From Atlantibacter hermannii (lineage in GTDB: Bacteria > Pseudomonadota > Gammaproteobacteria > Enterobacterales > Enterobacteriaceae), in NCBI GenBank assembly GCA_900635495.1, contig LR134136.1, forward strand, positions 3,906,001 through 3,970,000: a stretch of 64,000 bases of DNA. Reading direction: 5' to 3'. The position numbers and the translations under genes are program-made. Below the pieces are notes generated by a model, which was not told the DNA's origin, ran no database searches, and worked only from the letters and a program-made list of their open reading frames with translations. Of this stretch, positions 1 to 8,947 are shown piece by piece; within the stretch, counting starts at the first letter, position 1; every line of letters begins with the position of its first letter.

Positions 1-17
1 TCCGGCGCAGTGCAGGA

Positions 18-884
18 TCAGTCTTGTCCTTGCTGTTCCAGCGCGTATTTATACAGCGCATTTTTCTTCACGCCGTGGATCTCCGCCGCCAGCGCTGCAG
101 CCTTTTTCAACGGCAGCTCAGCCTGTAATAACGTTAGCGTACGCAGCGCATCGGCAGGCAGAGCCTCTTCCTGAAGGTCAAACCCTTCGACGATTAATAC
201 CATCTCGCCCTTACGACGGTTTTCATCTTCTTTGACCCAGGCCAGCAGCTCACCGACTGGCGCGCCGTGAATGGACTCCCAGGTTTTGGTGATTTCCCGG
301 GCGAGCACCACATAACGTGATTCGCCCAGCACCGTACAGATATCTTCCAGGCTTTCCAGCAGGCGATGCGTGGACTCATAGAAGATCAGCGTGCGCGGCT
401 CCTGCTCAATGGCTTTAAGCGCGTCGCGTCGCGCTTTGGATTTGGCCGGTAAAAACCCTTCATAACAAAAACGGTCAGACGGCAATCCAGCGGCGCTCAG
501 CGCAGCAATAGCCGCGCACGGGCCTGGCAATGGCACGACGCGGATCCCGGCTTCGCGGCAGGTGCGCACCAGATGGTAACCCGGATCGTTAATCAGCGGC
601 GTTCCTGCATCGGAGACCAGCGCGATATTTTGCCCTTCCTGGAGTTTGGCCAGCAACGTTTGCGCTTTTTGCTGTTCATTATGATCGTGTAATGCGAACA
701 AACGCGCGGAAATGGCAAAGTGTTGGAGTAATAAGCCGGTATGGCGCGTATCCTCGGCAGCAATCAGATCAACCGACTGCAACACCGAGAGCGCACGCTG
801 CGTAATATCGCCAAGATTGCCGATCGGCGTCGGGACAATATAGAGCTGGCCCTGAGAATTCTCGGTGGAATCGTGTTGTTTCAT
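18..884 (-). CDS. rsmI: 16S rRNA 2'-O-ribose C1402 methyltransferase RsmI
   Basis: The 288-residue protein belongs to the tetrapyrrole-methylase-like SAM methyltransferases. The family signature IVPTPIGNLGDIT lies at residues 16-28, followed by AEDTRHTG and a SDAGTP loop that shapes the SAM pocket. The family 2'-O-methylates C1402 of 16S rRNA in the decoding centre of the 30S subunit, next to the N4-methylation made by RsmH. Length matches the E. coli protein (286 residues). The gene diverges from lpoA across 64 bp, as in E. coli. Family assignment is secure; the exact nucleotide target is taken from the E. coli homologue. Confidence 0.96.
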   Translation of the reverse strand: MKQHDSTENSQGQLYIVPTPIGNLGDITQRALSVLQSVDLIAAEDTRHTGLLLQHFAISARLFALHDHNEQQKAQTLLAKLQEGQNIALVSDAGTPLINDPGYHLVRTCREAGIRVVPLPGPCAAIAALSAAGLPSDRFCYEGFLPAKSKARRDALKAIEQEPRTLIFYESTHRLLESLEDICTVLGESRYVVLAREITKTWESIHGAPVGELLAWVKEDENRRKGEMVLIVEGFDLQEEALPADALRTLTLLQAELPLKKAAALAAEIHGVKKNALYKYALEQQGQD

Positions 885-948
885 TGTTTAGTCCGTATTG
901 CCGATTTAATATTGAATATTGATTAAAAAAAAACTCACTGGATACAGT

Positions 949-2995
949 ATGGTACCGTCAACCTTAAAACGTTCTAAAGCCGTGCGCTGCCTGCCTGTTG
1001 TGCTTGCTGCACTGTTGTTTGCTGGCTGCGGAACGCAGGCACCGGATCAAAGCACTGCCCATATGCAGGGTGAAGCGCAGGCGAATTCGGCCTACTACCT
1101 ACAGCAAATGCAGCAAAGCTCGAATGATACCAAGACCAACTGGCAATTACTCGCGATACGTGCCCTGATTCAGGAAGGGAAGCGCCAGCACGCCACTGAG
1201 CTGTATCAACAACTCCCCGAAGATCTCAATGATGCCCAGCGTCGTGAACGTAGCCTGCTGGACATTGAACTGATCCTGGCGAACAAGAACTATCAGGGCG
1301 CAGCCGCCGAACTGGCGTCGCTGGATACGTCCGGATTCAGCGACGCGCAAAAAGCGCGCTACTACCAGGCGCAAATCGACGCCAGCCAGGGCCGCCCGTC
1401 TCTCGCTTTGCTGCGCGCCCTTGTCGCCCAGGAGCCGCTGCTGACGAAACCCGCCGACAAGCAGAAAAATATTGACGCCACCTGGCAGGCGCTGTCGTCA
1501 ATGACGCCGGAACAAGCCAGTGCACTGGTGATTAACGCCGATGAAAATACCCTGCTTGGCTGGCTGGACTTACAACGTATGTGGTTCGATAACCGCAACG
1601 ATCCCGCGATGCTGAAAGCGGGTATTCTGGACTGGCAAACCCGCTACCCCCAGAACCCTGGCGCGAAACTGCTGCCGACGCAGCTGGTGAACGTGCAGAA
1701 TTTTAAACCGGCGTCCGCCGAAAAGATCGCTCTCCTGCTACCGCTAAACGGCCAGGCCGCCGTCTTTGGACGCGCCATCCAACAGGGCTTTGAAGCAGCG
1801 AAAAACAGCGGCGTGAGCCCCGTCAACGCATCGCAACCGGCTGCAGCACCTGCACCGGCGGCGGAAACTACGCCGCAACCCGTCGGGGCAGATGGCGTAG
1901 CGAGCCCGTCCGCGGCCTCCGTGAGCGAGCTAACCCATGAGGCAACCGCGCCGGTTGCAGAGCCTGAGGCGCAAACGCCAGCCGCGCAGGCAACGGCCAG
2001 CGCTCCGGCTAATCCAGGCGCTGAAATCAAAATCTACGACACCAGCAGCCAGCCGCTCAATCAGGTTCTGGCTCAGGTGCAGCAGGACGGCGCAAGCATC
2101 GTCGTCGGGCCGCTATTGAAACCTAACGTCGAAGAGCTGGTGCGCAGCAATACGCCGCTTAATGTTCTCGCGCTTAATGAACCGGAAAACGTACAGTCCC
2201 GGGTCAATATTTGCTATTTCGCGCTCTCCCCGGAAGATGAAGCCCGTGACGGTGCGACCCACATCTGGCAGCAAGGCCATCGCAATCCGCTGATTCTGGT
2301 GCCGCGCAACGCGCTGGGCGATCGCGTTACCCGCGCCTTTGCTGAACAGTGGCAGCATCTGGGTGGCGGCACCGTACTACAGCAAAAATTTGGCTCTGTC
2401 TCCGAGCTGAAAATGGGCATCAACAGCGGTTCCGGCATTGCTCTGACCGGTTCCCCGGTGGCGTCCAGCCTGCCGACGCAGCAGGCGACGACAATCGGCG
2501 GTCTGACTATCCCTGCGCCGCCGACGGATGCGCAAATCACCGCAGGCAGCAGCGGCAATGTAGATGCGGTTTATATTGTGGCCAGCCAGGATGAAGTGGC
2601 ATTAATCAAGCCAATGATTGCAATGCGTACCGGCAGCCGCAACGGCGCGACGCTGTACGCCTCATCACGCAGCTCCCAGGGCAGCACCGGCCTGATTTCC
2701 GTCTCGAAATGGAAGGCCTGCAATTTAGCGAAATCCCCATGCTGGCAGGTGAAAACCCGTCGCTCCAGCAGCAGGCGCCTGGCGTCGGTGAATAACGATT
2801 ATTCTCTGGCGCGCCTGTATGCTATGGGCGTGGATGCCTGGTCTCTGGCCAACCATTTCTCGCAAATGCGTCAGGTTCAGGGCTTCCAGCTCAGCGGCAA
2901 TACCGGCATGTTGACCGCTGACCAGGATTGCGTCATCAACAGGAAGTTAACATGGCTCAAATACCAACAAGGACAGGTGGTGGCCAGCCAATTAA
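949..2995 (+). CDS. lpoA: penicillin-binding protein activator LpoA (reading frame bent by two indels and fused to yraN)
   Basis: Outer-membrane lipoprotein that reaches through the periplasm to stimulate PBP1A. The ATG at 949 gives a signal peptide with lipobox and Cys27 (LLFAGC). A helical TPR-like N-domain, an Ala/Pro-rich linker at about residues 287-360 and a periplasmic-binding-protein-like C-domain follow. A base is missing near 2690 and one is extra near 2779, so about 30 residues are read in the wrong frame before the expected SVNNDYSLARLYAMGVDAWSL-type region returns. A further extra base in GGCC at 2983-2986 removes the stop. Correcting it ends the protein at the TAA at 2993-2995; as given, the frame runs on into yraN. 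I think the gene is intact in the cell and the indels are sequence errors. Confidence 0.9.
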
Positions 2996-3340
2996 GTTCG
3001 CAACAGGGCGCGGCCTGGGAACACCGGGCCCGTCTGTGGCTGGAGCGTCAGGGATTGCGCTTCGTGGCGGCGAATGTCCGCGAGCGCGGCGGTGAAATCG
3101 ACCTGATCATGACACACGGTCACGTGATCGTCTTTATCGAAGTCCGGTATCGCCGCTCCGCCCGCTTTGGCGATGCCGCGGCCAGCGTAACGCTGGTCAA
3201 ACAACATAAATTATTACAAACCGCGCGCCGCTGGCTCGCCCGACAGTCTGAGAGTTTTGATACTGTGGATTGCCGGTTTTGATGTGTTAGCCTTCACCGG
3301 CAACCACGTCGAGTGGATTGAGAACGCGTTTTCCGCCTGA
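2952..3340 (+). pseudogene. yraN: UPF0102 family protein YraN, frame broken by two single-base insertions
   Basis: YraN is a small protein with a Holliday-junction-resolvase-like endonuclease fold and no firmly established role. The expected start is the ATG at 2952, inside the lpoA 3' end, reading MAQIPTRTGG. An extra base at about 2984 puts the body in the lpoA frame, where the conserved VRERGGEIDLIM and VEVRYRR-type motifs (here FIEVRYRRSA) are seen. A second extra T in the run at 3277-3280 creates a premature TGA; without it the protein ends AFTGNHVEWIENAFSA at 3340. Both corrections restore the usual length of about 130 residues, so sequencing error is more likely than decay. Confidence 0.82.
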
Positions 3341-3372
3341 TAATCAATTGACGTATTTTTCAAAGGATCGCT

Positions 3373-3963
3373 GTGTTAGAACGAATCAAAGTCTGCTTTA
3401 CGGAAAGCATTCAAACTCAAATTGCCGCCGCCGAAGCCCTTCCGGATGCCATTTCTCGCGCAGCAATGACACTGGTTCAGTCCTTACTCAATGGCAATAA
3501 AATTCTGTGCTGCGGCAACGGCACATCCGCCGCCAATGCGCAGCATTTCGCCGCCAGCATGATCAATCGATTCGAAACCGAACGCCCGGGTTTACCTGCG
3601 ATTGCACTGAATACAGATAATGTGGTCTTAACAGCGATTGCCAACGATCGTTTGCATGATGAGGTCTATGCCAAGCAGGTGCGTGCATTAGGCCATGCGG
3701 GCGATGTGTTACTGGCTATTTCCACCCGGGGCAACAGCCGGGATATTGTTAAAGCGGTCGAAGCCGCCGTAACGCGGGATATGACCATCGTGGCGCTGAC
3801 CGGTTACGACGGTGGGGAGCTGGCTGGCCTGCTCGGCCCGCAGGACGTCGAAATCCGTATACCGTCTCACCGTAGCGCGCGCATTCAGGAAATGCATATG
3901 CTCACGGTGAATTGTCTGTGCGATTTGATAGATAACACGCTTTTCCCTTACCAGGATGATTAA
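3373..3963 (+). CDS. diaA: DnaA initiator-associating protein DiaA
   Basis: A 196-residue SIS-domain protein almost identical to E. coli DiaA. It forms a tetramer that binds several DnaA molecules and promotes their ordered assembly at oriC for timely replication initiation. The SIS nucleotide-sugar-like pocket is visible as CCGNGTSAANAQHFAA near residues 46-61 and ISTRGNSRDI further on. I start it at the GTG at 3373, which follows an AAAGGA ribosome site and gives the exact family length. It lies 32 bp after yraN and 9 bp before dolP, so it probably belongs to the lpoA-yraN-diaA-dolP transcript. Confidence 0.96.
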   Translation: MLERIKVCFTESIQTQIAAAEALPDAISRAAMTLVQSLLNGNKILCCGNGTSAANAQHFAASMINRFETERPGLPAIALNTDNVVLTAIANDRLHDEVYAKQVRALGHAGDVLLAISTRGNSRDIVKAVEAAVTRDMTIVALTGYDGGELAGLLGPQDVEIRIPSHRSARIQEMHMLTVNCLCDLIDNTLFPYQDD

Positions 3964-3972
3964 GGAGTACAC

Positions 3973-4548
3973 ATGAAGGCATTTTCGCCCCTCGCAGTCC
4001 TTATTGCCGCGTTGCTATTACAGGGTTGCGTTGCTGCCGCAGTGGTTGGCACCGCGGCGGTAGGCACGAAAGCCGCCACCGATCCGCGCTCGGTCGGCAC
4101 GCAGGTTGACGATGGCACGCTGGAGCTACGGGTTAACAGCGCATTATCTAAAGACCAACAGATCAAGAAAGATGCGCGAATCAATGTTACCGCCTATCAG
4201 GGTAAAGTTTTGCTGACCGGACAGAGCCCCAATACCGAACTGGCTTCCAGGGCGAAACAAATCGCCATGGGCGTGGAAGGCGCGACCGAAGTGTATAACG
4301 AAGTGCGTCAGGGCCAGCCGATTGGCCTGGGCACCGCATCGACTGACACCTGGATTACCACCAAAGTACGCTCCCAACTGCTGGCAAGCGATCTGGTGAA
4401 ATCATCCAACGTCAAAGTCACCACTGAGAACAGCGAAGTCTTTCTGTTGGGGCTGGTCACCGAGCGGGAAGGCAAAGCCGCAGCGGATATCGCCAGCCAT
4501 GTGAGCGGCGTGAAACACGTCACTACCGCCTTCACTTACATCAAGTAA
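3973..4548 (+). CDS. dolP: outer-membrane lipoprotein DolP with two BON domains
   Basis: The 191-residue protein opens with a lipoprotein signal ending LLLQGC, giving an acylated Cys19. Two BON domains follow (about residues 45-115 and 120-190), the second carrying the phospholipid-binding region known in E. coli DolP (YraP). It works in the periplasm at the outer membrane, at the division site and with the BAM machinery, and loss sensitises cells to detergents and vancomycin. A good AAGGAG ribosome site precedes the ATG. In E. coli the gene is in the sigma-E regulon; I did not find a convincing sigma-E promoter here. A bidirectional terminator follows directly. Confidence 0.96.
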   Translation: MKAFSPLAVLIAALLLQGCVAAAVVGTAAVGTKAATDPRSVGTQVDDGTLELRVNSALSKDQQIKKDARINVTAYQGKVLLTGQSPNTELASRAKQIAMGVEGATEVYNEVRQGQPIGLGTASTDTWITTKVRSQLLASDLVKSSNVKVTTENSEVFLLGLVTEREGKAAADIASHVSGVKHVTTAFTYIK

Positions 4549-5227
4549 ATACAAAAGCGCCTGCGAGCCTGTCGCGGGCGCTTTTAACTTCCCCGTTTCG
4601 CCTTTTCCGCAGCGCTGCGGAATCCAGTATCGTAACGCCCGGCGTGTTCTCCTCCAGCGCCTGATGCAACATGGCCAGGGCGACATCACGGGCAGAGATT
4701 GATTTCCATTTCCCCGGTAACAAGCCGAATAGCGGCGCAAACAGCGACTCGCTGAAACGCTTTTTATTCCGCTGCCCAGTCAGCATTGACGGCCTGGCGA
4801 GGGTGAGGCGCGGCCAATTCTGCGCTCGTAGCGTTTCTTCCATCTCACCTTTAACCCGGTTATAGAAAAATGGCGAGTGGGCACTGGCCCCCATTGCGCT
4901 GACCACCAGCATATGGGTGGCGCCAAGCCGCCGTCCCGTCAGGCCGGTATCCACCACCAGCGTAAAATCAGCATGTACAAACGCTTCTTTGCTTCCGGCC
5001 TCACGCCGTGTGGTGCCCAGACAGCAAAAGACAATGTCCACGGGCTCGGTGGCCTGGGCTAACGCATCCGTCAATTGAGGATCGTGTGGATTAACCATCT
5101 TGCTCATCGGCTGAAGCGGCCTGCGGCTCGGCGCGATAATCGATTCAATACGCGGATCATCGTTGAGCAACCTGAGTAAGTGCCCACCTACTAAACCACT
5201 GGCCCCTGTAATCAATACCCGGCTCAT
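4541..5227 (-). CDS. yraR: NAD(P)-binding Rossmann protein YraR, C-terminally extended
   Basis: Atypical short-chain-dehydrogenase or NmrA-like protein. The Rossmann glycine motif GASGLVGG lies at residues 7-14, with a conserved Tyr-x-x-x-Lys-like YNRVKGE segment and LARPSMLTG. The ATG at 5227 gives MSRVLITG, the family start. The substrate is unknown. E. coli YraR is 211 residues, whereas this reads 228: the last 17 residues run through the dolP terminator and overlap the dolP 3' end by 8 bp. That tail may reflect a lost stop codon or another indel. The K-12 neighbour yraQ (a permease) is absent between dolP and yraR. Confidence 0.9.
   Translation of the reverse strand: MSRVLITGASGLVGGHLLRLLNDDPRIESIIAPSRRPLQPMSKMVNPHDPQLTDALAQATEPVDIVFCCLGTTRREAGSKEAFVHADFTLVVDTGLTGRRLGATHMLVVSAMGASAHSPFFYNRVKGEMEETLRAQNWPRLTLARPSMLTGQRNKKRFSESLFAPLFGLLPGKWKSISARDVALAMLHQALEENTPGVTILDSAALRKRRNGEVKSARDRLAGAFVFT
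4553..4585. terminator. bidirectional rho-independent terminator between dolP and yraR
   Basis: A 13 bp stem with one G-T pair, AAAAGCGCCTGCG with CGCGGGCGCTTTT, closes a 7-base loop and has A and T tracts on both sides. It sits 4 bases after the dolP stop and inside the apparent 3' tail of yraR. Confidence 0.85.
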
Positions 5228-5342
5228 TGTTTTCCCCTTGCAGATTAATCCGTGTTGCAAAGCCCTGCCCTTCAACCAGGCTTAATAGTCAGTATTTACT
5301 ATTTTCTTTGATTAAGTGTGAAAAACGAACCGAGGAGTAAAC

Positions 5343-5861
5343 ATGAGCAAGAAGATTGCAGTCCTGATTACCGACGAGTTCGAAGATTCTGAATTCACCT
5401 CGCCAGCGGAAGCCTTCAAAAAAGCGGGCCATGAAGTGGTCACCATTGAAAAACAGGCCGGTAATACCGTGAAAGGTAAGCAAGGCGAAGCTGAAGTCAC
5501 CATTGATAAGAGTATTGATGACGTCAGCCCGTCTGACTTCGACGCTTTACTGCTGCCGGGCGGCCATTCGCCGGATCAGTTGCGCGGTGATTCGCGATTT
5601 GTCGACTTTACCCGTGAATTTGTTGAAAGCGGCAAACCGGTTTTTGCTATCTGTCATGGGCCGCAGCTGCTTATCAGCGCAGATGTCATCCGCGGCCGTA
5701 AGCTGACCGCGGTGACGCCGATTGTGGTTGATGTGAAAAATGCCGGGGCGGAATTCTTCGATCAGGAAGTCGTGGTGGACAAAGATCAACTGGTCACCAG
5801 CCGTACGCCGGACGACTTGCCTGCGTTTAATCGTGAAGCGCTGCGTCTGCTCGGCAACTGA
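5343..5861 (+). CDS. yhbO: DJ-1/PfpI family protein deglycase YhbO
   Basis: 172 residues, full length for the family. The nucleophile elbow FAICHGPQ places the catalytic Cys at residue 104, with the preceding LLPGGHSPD loop and an acidic residue (Glu) at about 15-18. E. coli YhbO helps survival of oxidative, heat, acid and osmotic stress, and has been assigned as a cytoplasmic deglycase that repairs methylglyoxal- and glyoxal-glycated proteins and nucleotides (the deglycase activity is debated in the DJ-1 family). A GAGGAG ribosome site precedes the ATG. It stands alone, convergent with yhbP. Confidence 0.95.
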   Translation: MSKKIAVLITDEFEDSEFTSPAEAFKKAGHEVVTIEKQAGNTVKGKQGEAEVTIDKSIDDVSPSDFDALLLPGGHSPDQLRGDSRFVDFTREFVESGKPVFAICHGPQLLISADVIRGRKLTAVTPIVVDVKNAGAEFFDQEVVVDKDQLVTSRTPDDLPAFNREALRLLGN

Positions 5862-5872
5862 GGCAAAACTGG

Positions 5873-6295
5873 CTAACGGTGCCAGATAAATTTTTTGCCA
5901 AAACCCAGCGTGTTGTCAGTAAATTTCAGCTCATCGAGCCGAATTGCCCAGACGGGCGCTGACATCATCCTGGCGACAGGAAAGCGGCGGTTGTAACGCT
6001 CACGCACGGCGATCGCCGCTTCCCCTTCCAGCAATGTAAGCTCGCCCTTAAACTGCACGCCGCGTATTAATGCGACGTTTTTTGTCTGCCCGCTTACCGT
6101 GCCCGCCACCCTTGTCTGTTTCCCGCTTATTTGACCATGCCGGGTTTGCGGATCGCTCAAAAAAAAGAAAGTTACGGCCTGCGGGTCGAACAAATAAAAG
6201 GAGTTAGCGCACCACATATCCTGGTCATTCGCCACGCAATAGCTCACTACATGTTGTTTACTTAACCACCGGTTGATCGTATCCAGTGCTTCCAT
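5873..6295 (-). CDS. yhbP: UPF0306 family protein YhbP
   Basis: 140 residues of the pyridoxamine-5'-phosphate-oxidase-like split-barrel fold. Landmarks are SKQHVV near the start, the WCANSFYLFD strand and the closing KFTDNTLGFGKKFIW. Its ligand and biological role are unknown; flavin binding is an inference from the fold. E. coli YhbP is 147 residues and this one ends a few residues earlier. It is convergent with yhbO, 11 bp away, and diverges from yhbQ. Confidence 0.88.
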   Translation of the reverse strand: MEALDTINRWLSKQHVVSYCVANDQDMWCANSFYLFDPQAVTFFFLSDPQTRHGQISGKQTRVAGTVSGQTKNVALIRGVQFKGELTLLEGEAAIAVRERYNRRFPVARMMSAPVWAIRLDELKFTDNTLGFGKKFIWHR

Positions 6296-6391
6296 AACGC
6301 CTCCGAAAAATTATTCCCCTAACACTACCACAGTGCCGCCGCGAGCAAAGCGTGGTAAGGTGCCAGCAACATTAATCCCCTGATATGCGTT

Positions 6392-6693
6392 ATGAATTGT
6401 TGGTTTCTTTATCTGATTCGCACCGCCGATAACCGCCTTTACACCGGTATCACTACCGATACGCAACGCCGATTACTGCAACATCAGGCGGGGAAAGGCG
6501 CGCGCGCTTTGCGGGGGAAAGGCGAACTCACTATGGTGTTTACTGAAAAGATTGGTGAGCGCTCACTAGCGTTACGCATTGAATACCGCATCAAACAGTT
6601 ACCGAAGCAGGAAAAGAACGACTCGTTGCGGGGGAAGTTGCGCTGACAGATCTGTTTGCCGATTTGCCAGCGCCTGCGATCAGAAACGATTGA
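6392..6693 (+). pseudogene. yhbQ: GIY-YIG endonuclease-like protein YhbQ, frameshifted near the C-terminus
   Basis: A single-domain GIY-YIG protein: WFLYLIRTADNRLYTGITTD holds the degenerate GIY...YIG-type strands, then an Arg-containing helix (RRLLQHQ) and the Glu-bearing IEYRIKQLPK segment. E. coli YhbQ has DNA-nicking activity. A base is missing from the A run at 6612-6615. As given the protein stops at 6646 (84 residues). Restoring one A gives RLVAGEVALTDLFADLPAPA to a TGA at 6691-6693, about 100 residues as in E. coli. The restored end overlaps the convergent yhbS by 14 bp. I favour a sequence error. Confidence 0.85.
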
Positions 6694-7183
6694 AGTGGTC
6701 GTGGTACTCGACCAGGCCGCTTACGCCCTTGAGCGCATCAGGTGCCAGCGGATGGATGTGGAACGCGCTTTCGGTTCCTGGCCAGCGGCAGTGTAAATCG
6801 TGATGGGCGGCAAGCTCAAAACCAAAACGGCTGTAAAGCGCCGGATCCCCTAACGCAACCACGGCGGCGTAGCCAAATTCATTCAGGGAATCGAGCCCTT
6901 CATACACCAACTGGCGAGCCAGCCCCTGCCCACGCAACGATTCATCAACCGCCAGCGGCGCAAGCCCGACCCACTGTAAGTCTTCGCCTTTTACGGTGAC
7001 CGGACTGAAGGCGACATACCCCACGACCTGCCCTTCATCATCCGTCGCGACCAGGCCTAAAGTTAGCATTCCATCTTCACGCAGGTCATGAATGAGATCC
7101 GCTTCGCTGCCGCTTTCAAAGGTGCGGCGCAACAGCGCATCAATACCGGGTGCATCTATGGGAATTTCTACACGAATTAGCAT
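6680..7183 (-). CDS. yhbS: GNAT family N-acetyltransferase YhbS
   Basis: 167 residues, exactly the E. coli length. The acetyl-CoA-binding motif A appears as LAVDESLRGQGLARQLVYEGL (the Arg/Gln-x-x-Gly-x-Gly/Ala turn), followed by the GDPALYSRFGFE motif typical of this subfamily. In E. coli it has been reported to respond to sRNA control and to acetylate RNA-degradation proteins, but the natural substrate is not settled. Its start overlaps the ubiT 3' end by 7 bp, so the two are probably translated from one message. Its 3' end meets yhbQ. Confidence 0.92.
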   Translation of the reverse strand: MLIRVEIPIDAPGIDALLRRTFESGSEADLIHDLREDGMLTLGLVATDDEGQVVGYVAFSPVTVKGEDLQWVGLAPLAVDESLRGQGLARQLVYEGLDSLNEFGYAAVVALGDPALYSRFGFELAAHHDLHCRWPGTESAFHIHPLAPDALKGVSGLVEYHDHFNRF

Positions 7184-7701
7184 GGTTCACCTACTGAGGT
7201 TGCTTTGGTCGAGGGTTCCTCTTTCAAACCCGCCTCGACGAAATCAGCCAGTTGCAGAAGCATAATGCGCAAAGGTTTCGGCATTGCCTCCAGCTCAATG
7301 GCATCCATCAAATTCTTCACGTTCAGGCCAAGTTCAGTATCGCCTTCGATGACCAGACGGCGCTGGAAGAATAGCGTATCCGGATCCTGTTTGCGTGCGG
7401 CGATCATCAAAAGATCGCTGGCATCTGCGCTGAAACACACATCTGCAGGCGCATCTTCCTGCACCACCAGACGACCATTTTGCACTGAAGTAAACCATCT
7501 CAGCTCGATGTCGCGCACTTCAATACACAGCCAGCGTCCCTCAAGGAACTCCAGCTCTCCTTCTTCAAGCGCCTGACGGAACTGCCAGGATAACACGTGT
7601 TCGAGCACCTGTCGCTTCAGAGCAAAGGGCGCCAGCTTAACAGGCGTCCTCATCAGTGAGGGGCCAAGACGAACCAGGCGCGAACGCAGTTTATCTAACA
7701 C
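7177..7701 (-). CDS. ubiT: SCP2-domain ubiquinone biosynthesis accessory factor UbiT
   Basis: 174 residues with a single SCP2 sterol-carrier-like domain (YhbT). In E. coli UbiT acts with UbiU and UbiV in the oxygen-independent ubiquinone pathway, where it probably holds the lipid intermediates, in place of UbiJ. The start is the GTG at 7701, preceded by AAGGAG nine bases upstream, and gives MLDKLRSRLV as in E. coli. It is transcribed away from ubiUV across 241 bp and overlaps yhbS downstream. Confidence 0.93.
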   Translation of the reverse strand: MLDKLRSRLVRLGPSLMRTPVKLAPFALKRQVLEHVLSWQFRQALEEGELEFLEGRWLCIEVRDIELRWFTSVQNGRLVVQEDAPADVCFSADASDLLMIAARKQDPDTLFFQRRLVIEGDTELGLNVKNLMDAIELEAMPKPLRIMLLQLADFVEAGLKEEPSTKATSVGEPC

Positions 7702-7713
7702 GAGCTCTACTCC

Positions 7714-7727
7714 TTGATAACTATCGA
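7714..7727. promoter_or_regulatory. FNR-like site between ubiT and ubiUV
   Basis: The sequence TTGATAACTATCGA differs at one base from the FNR consensus TTGAT-N4-ATCAA. It lies in the divergent ubiT/ubiU intergenic region, where anaerobic control would make sense since both flanking products serve anaerobic ubiquinone synthesis. Part of it overlaps the ubiT ribosome site, so the match could be chance. Confidence 0.35.
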
Positions 7728-7942
7728 CCCGTCATTGTGCCATATCATTCCCGTGAGATAGCGGCGTAAATCAAGATTTTAAACGTTTGGCTTACCCCTT
7801 TATTGATTTGGCCAATCTACCTTTAGCTGCCTCAAATCAAAAATTGTCGCCGCCAGGTTAACTAGAATCGCCGTTCATTAACAATATGGCGACGTTGATA
7901 AAGCCGCCGGGCGAGTCGTTGCCCTCACCTTCAGGAAAAAGT

Positions 7943-8937
7943 ATGGAGTTGCTGTGTCCTGCCGGAAATTTGCCGGCACTGAAAGCGGCTATCGAAAACG
8001 GCGCTGATGCGGTGTATATCGGCCTGAAAGACGATACGAACGCGCGCCATTTTGCAGGCCTCAACTTTACCGATAAAAAGCTTCAGGAAGCGGTGAATGT
8101 GGTTCATCAGCACCGCCGGAAGCTGCATATTGCGATTAACACCTTTGCGCATCCCGATGGCTATCAACGCTGGGAACGGCAGTGGATATGGCTGCGCAAT
8201 CCGGCGCCGATGCGTTAATTCTGGCAGATATCGCCATGCTGGAATACGCGGCGGAACGTTATCCGCATGTGGAGCGCCACGTCTCTGTCCAGGCGTCCGC
8301 CACCAATGAGGAAGCAATTCGGTTTTACCAGCGCAACTTTGATGTGGCGCGCGTGGTGCTGCCTCGCGTGCTGTCTATTCACCAGGTTAAGCAACTGGCC
8401 CGCGTGACGCCGGTACCGCTTGAAGTGTTCGCCTTCGGTAGCCTGTGCATAATGGCGGAAGGCCGTTGCTATCTCTCGTCTTACCTGACCGGGGAATCCC
8501 CCAATACCGTGGGCGCCTGTTCGCCCGCACGCTTTGTGCGCTGGCAGCAAACGCCGCAAGGGCTGGAATCACGCCTTAACGATGTGCTTATCGACCGCTA
8601 CCAGGAAGGAGAAAACGCCGGGTATCCCACGCTGTGCAAAGGGCGTTACGTGGTGGATGACCAGCGTTATCACGCTCTTGAAGAGCCCACCAGCCTGAAT
8701 ACCCTGGAATTACTTCCGGAACTGCTCGCCGCCAATATCGCCTCGGTCAAAATCGAAGGCCGTCAGCGCAGCCCGGCGTATGTCAGCCAGGTGGCAAAAG
8801 TGTGGCGTCAGGCCATCGATCGCTGTATGGCAAATCCACAACAGTTCCAGGTTCAGCAAGCCTGGATGGACACGCTGGGCGCGATGTCCGAAGGCACGCA
8901 GACCACCCTTGGCGCGTATCACCGCAAATGGCAGTAA
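7943..8937 (+). pseudogene. ubiU: O2-independent ubiquinone hydroxylase subunit UbiU, frame broken by a 1-base deletion
   Basis: U32 peptidase-family protein that with UbiV forms an iron-sulfur heterodimer hydroxylating ubiquinone precursors without oxygen. The ATG at 7943 gives MELLCPAGNLPALKAAIENG. One G is missing after 8179 (GAACGG then CAGTGG), so the frame stops at 8218 and resumes as RAVDMAAQSGADALILAD. Restoring the base gives 331 residues, exactly the E. coli length. The four-Cys cluster pattern is present in the second part: SLCIMAEGRC, GACSP and PTLCKGRY. It lies 10 bp before ubiV in an evident operon. The break is probably a sequencing error. Confidence 0.9.
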
Positions 8938-8947
8938 AGGAATCATG

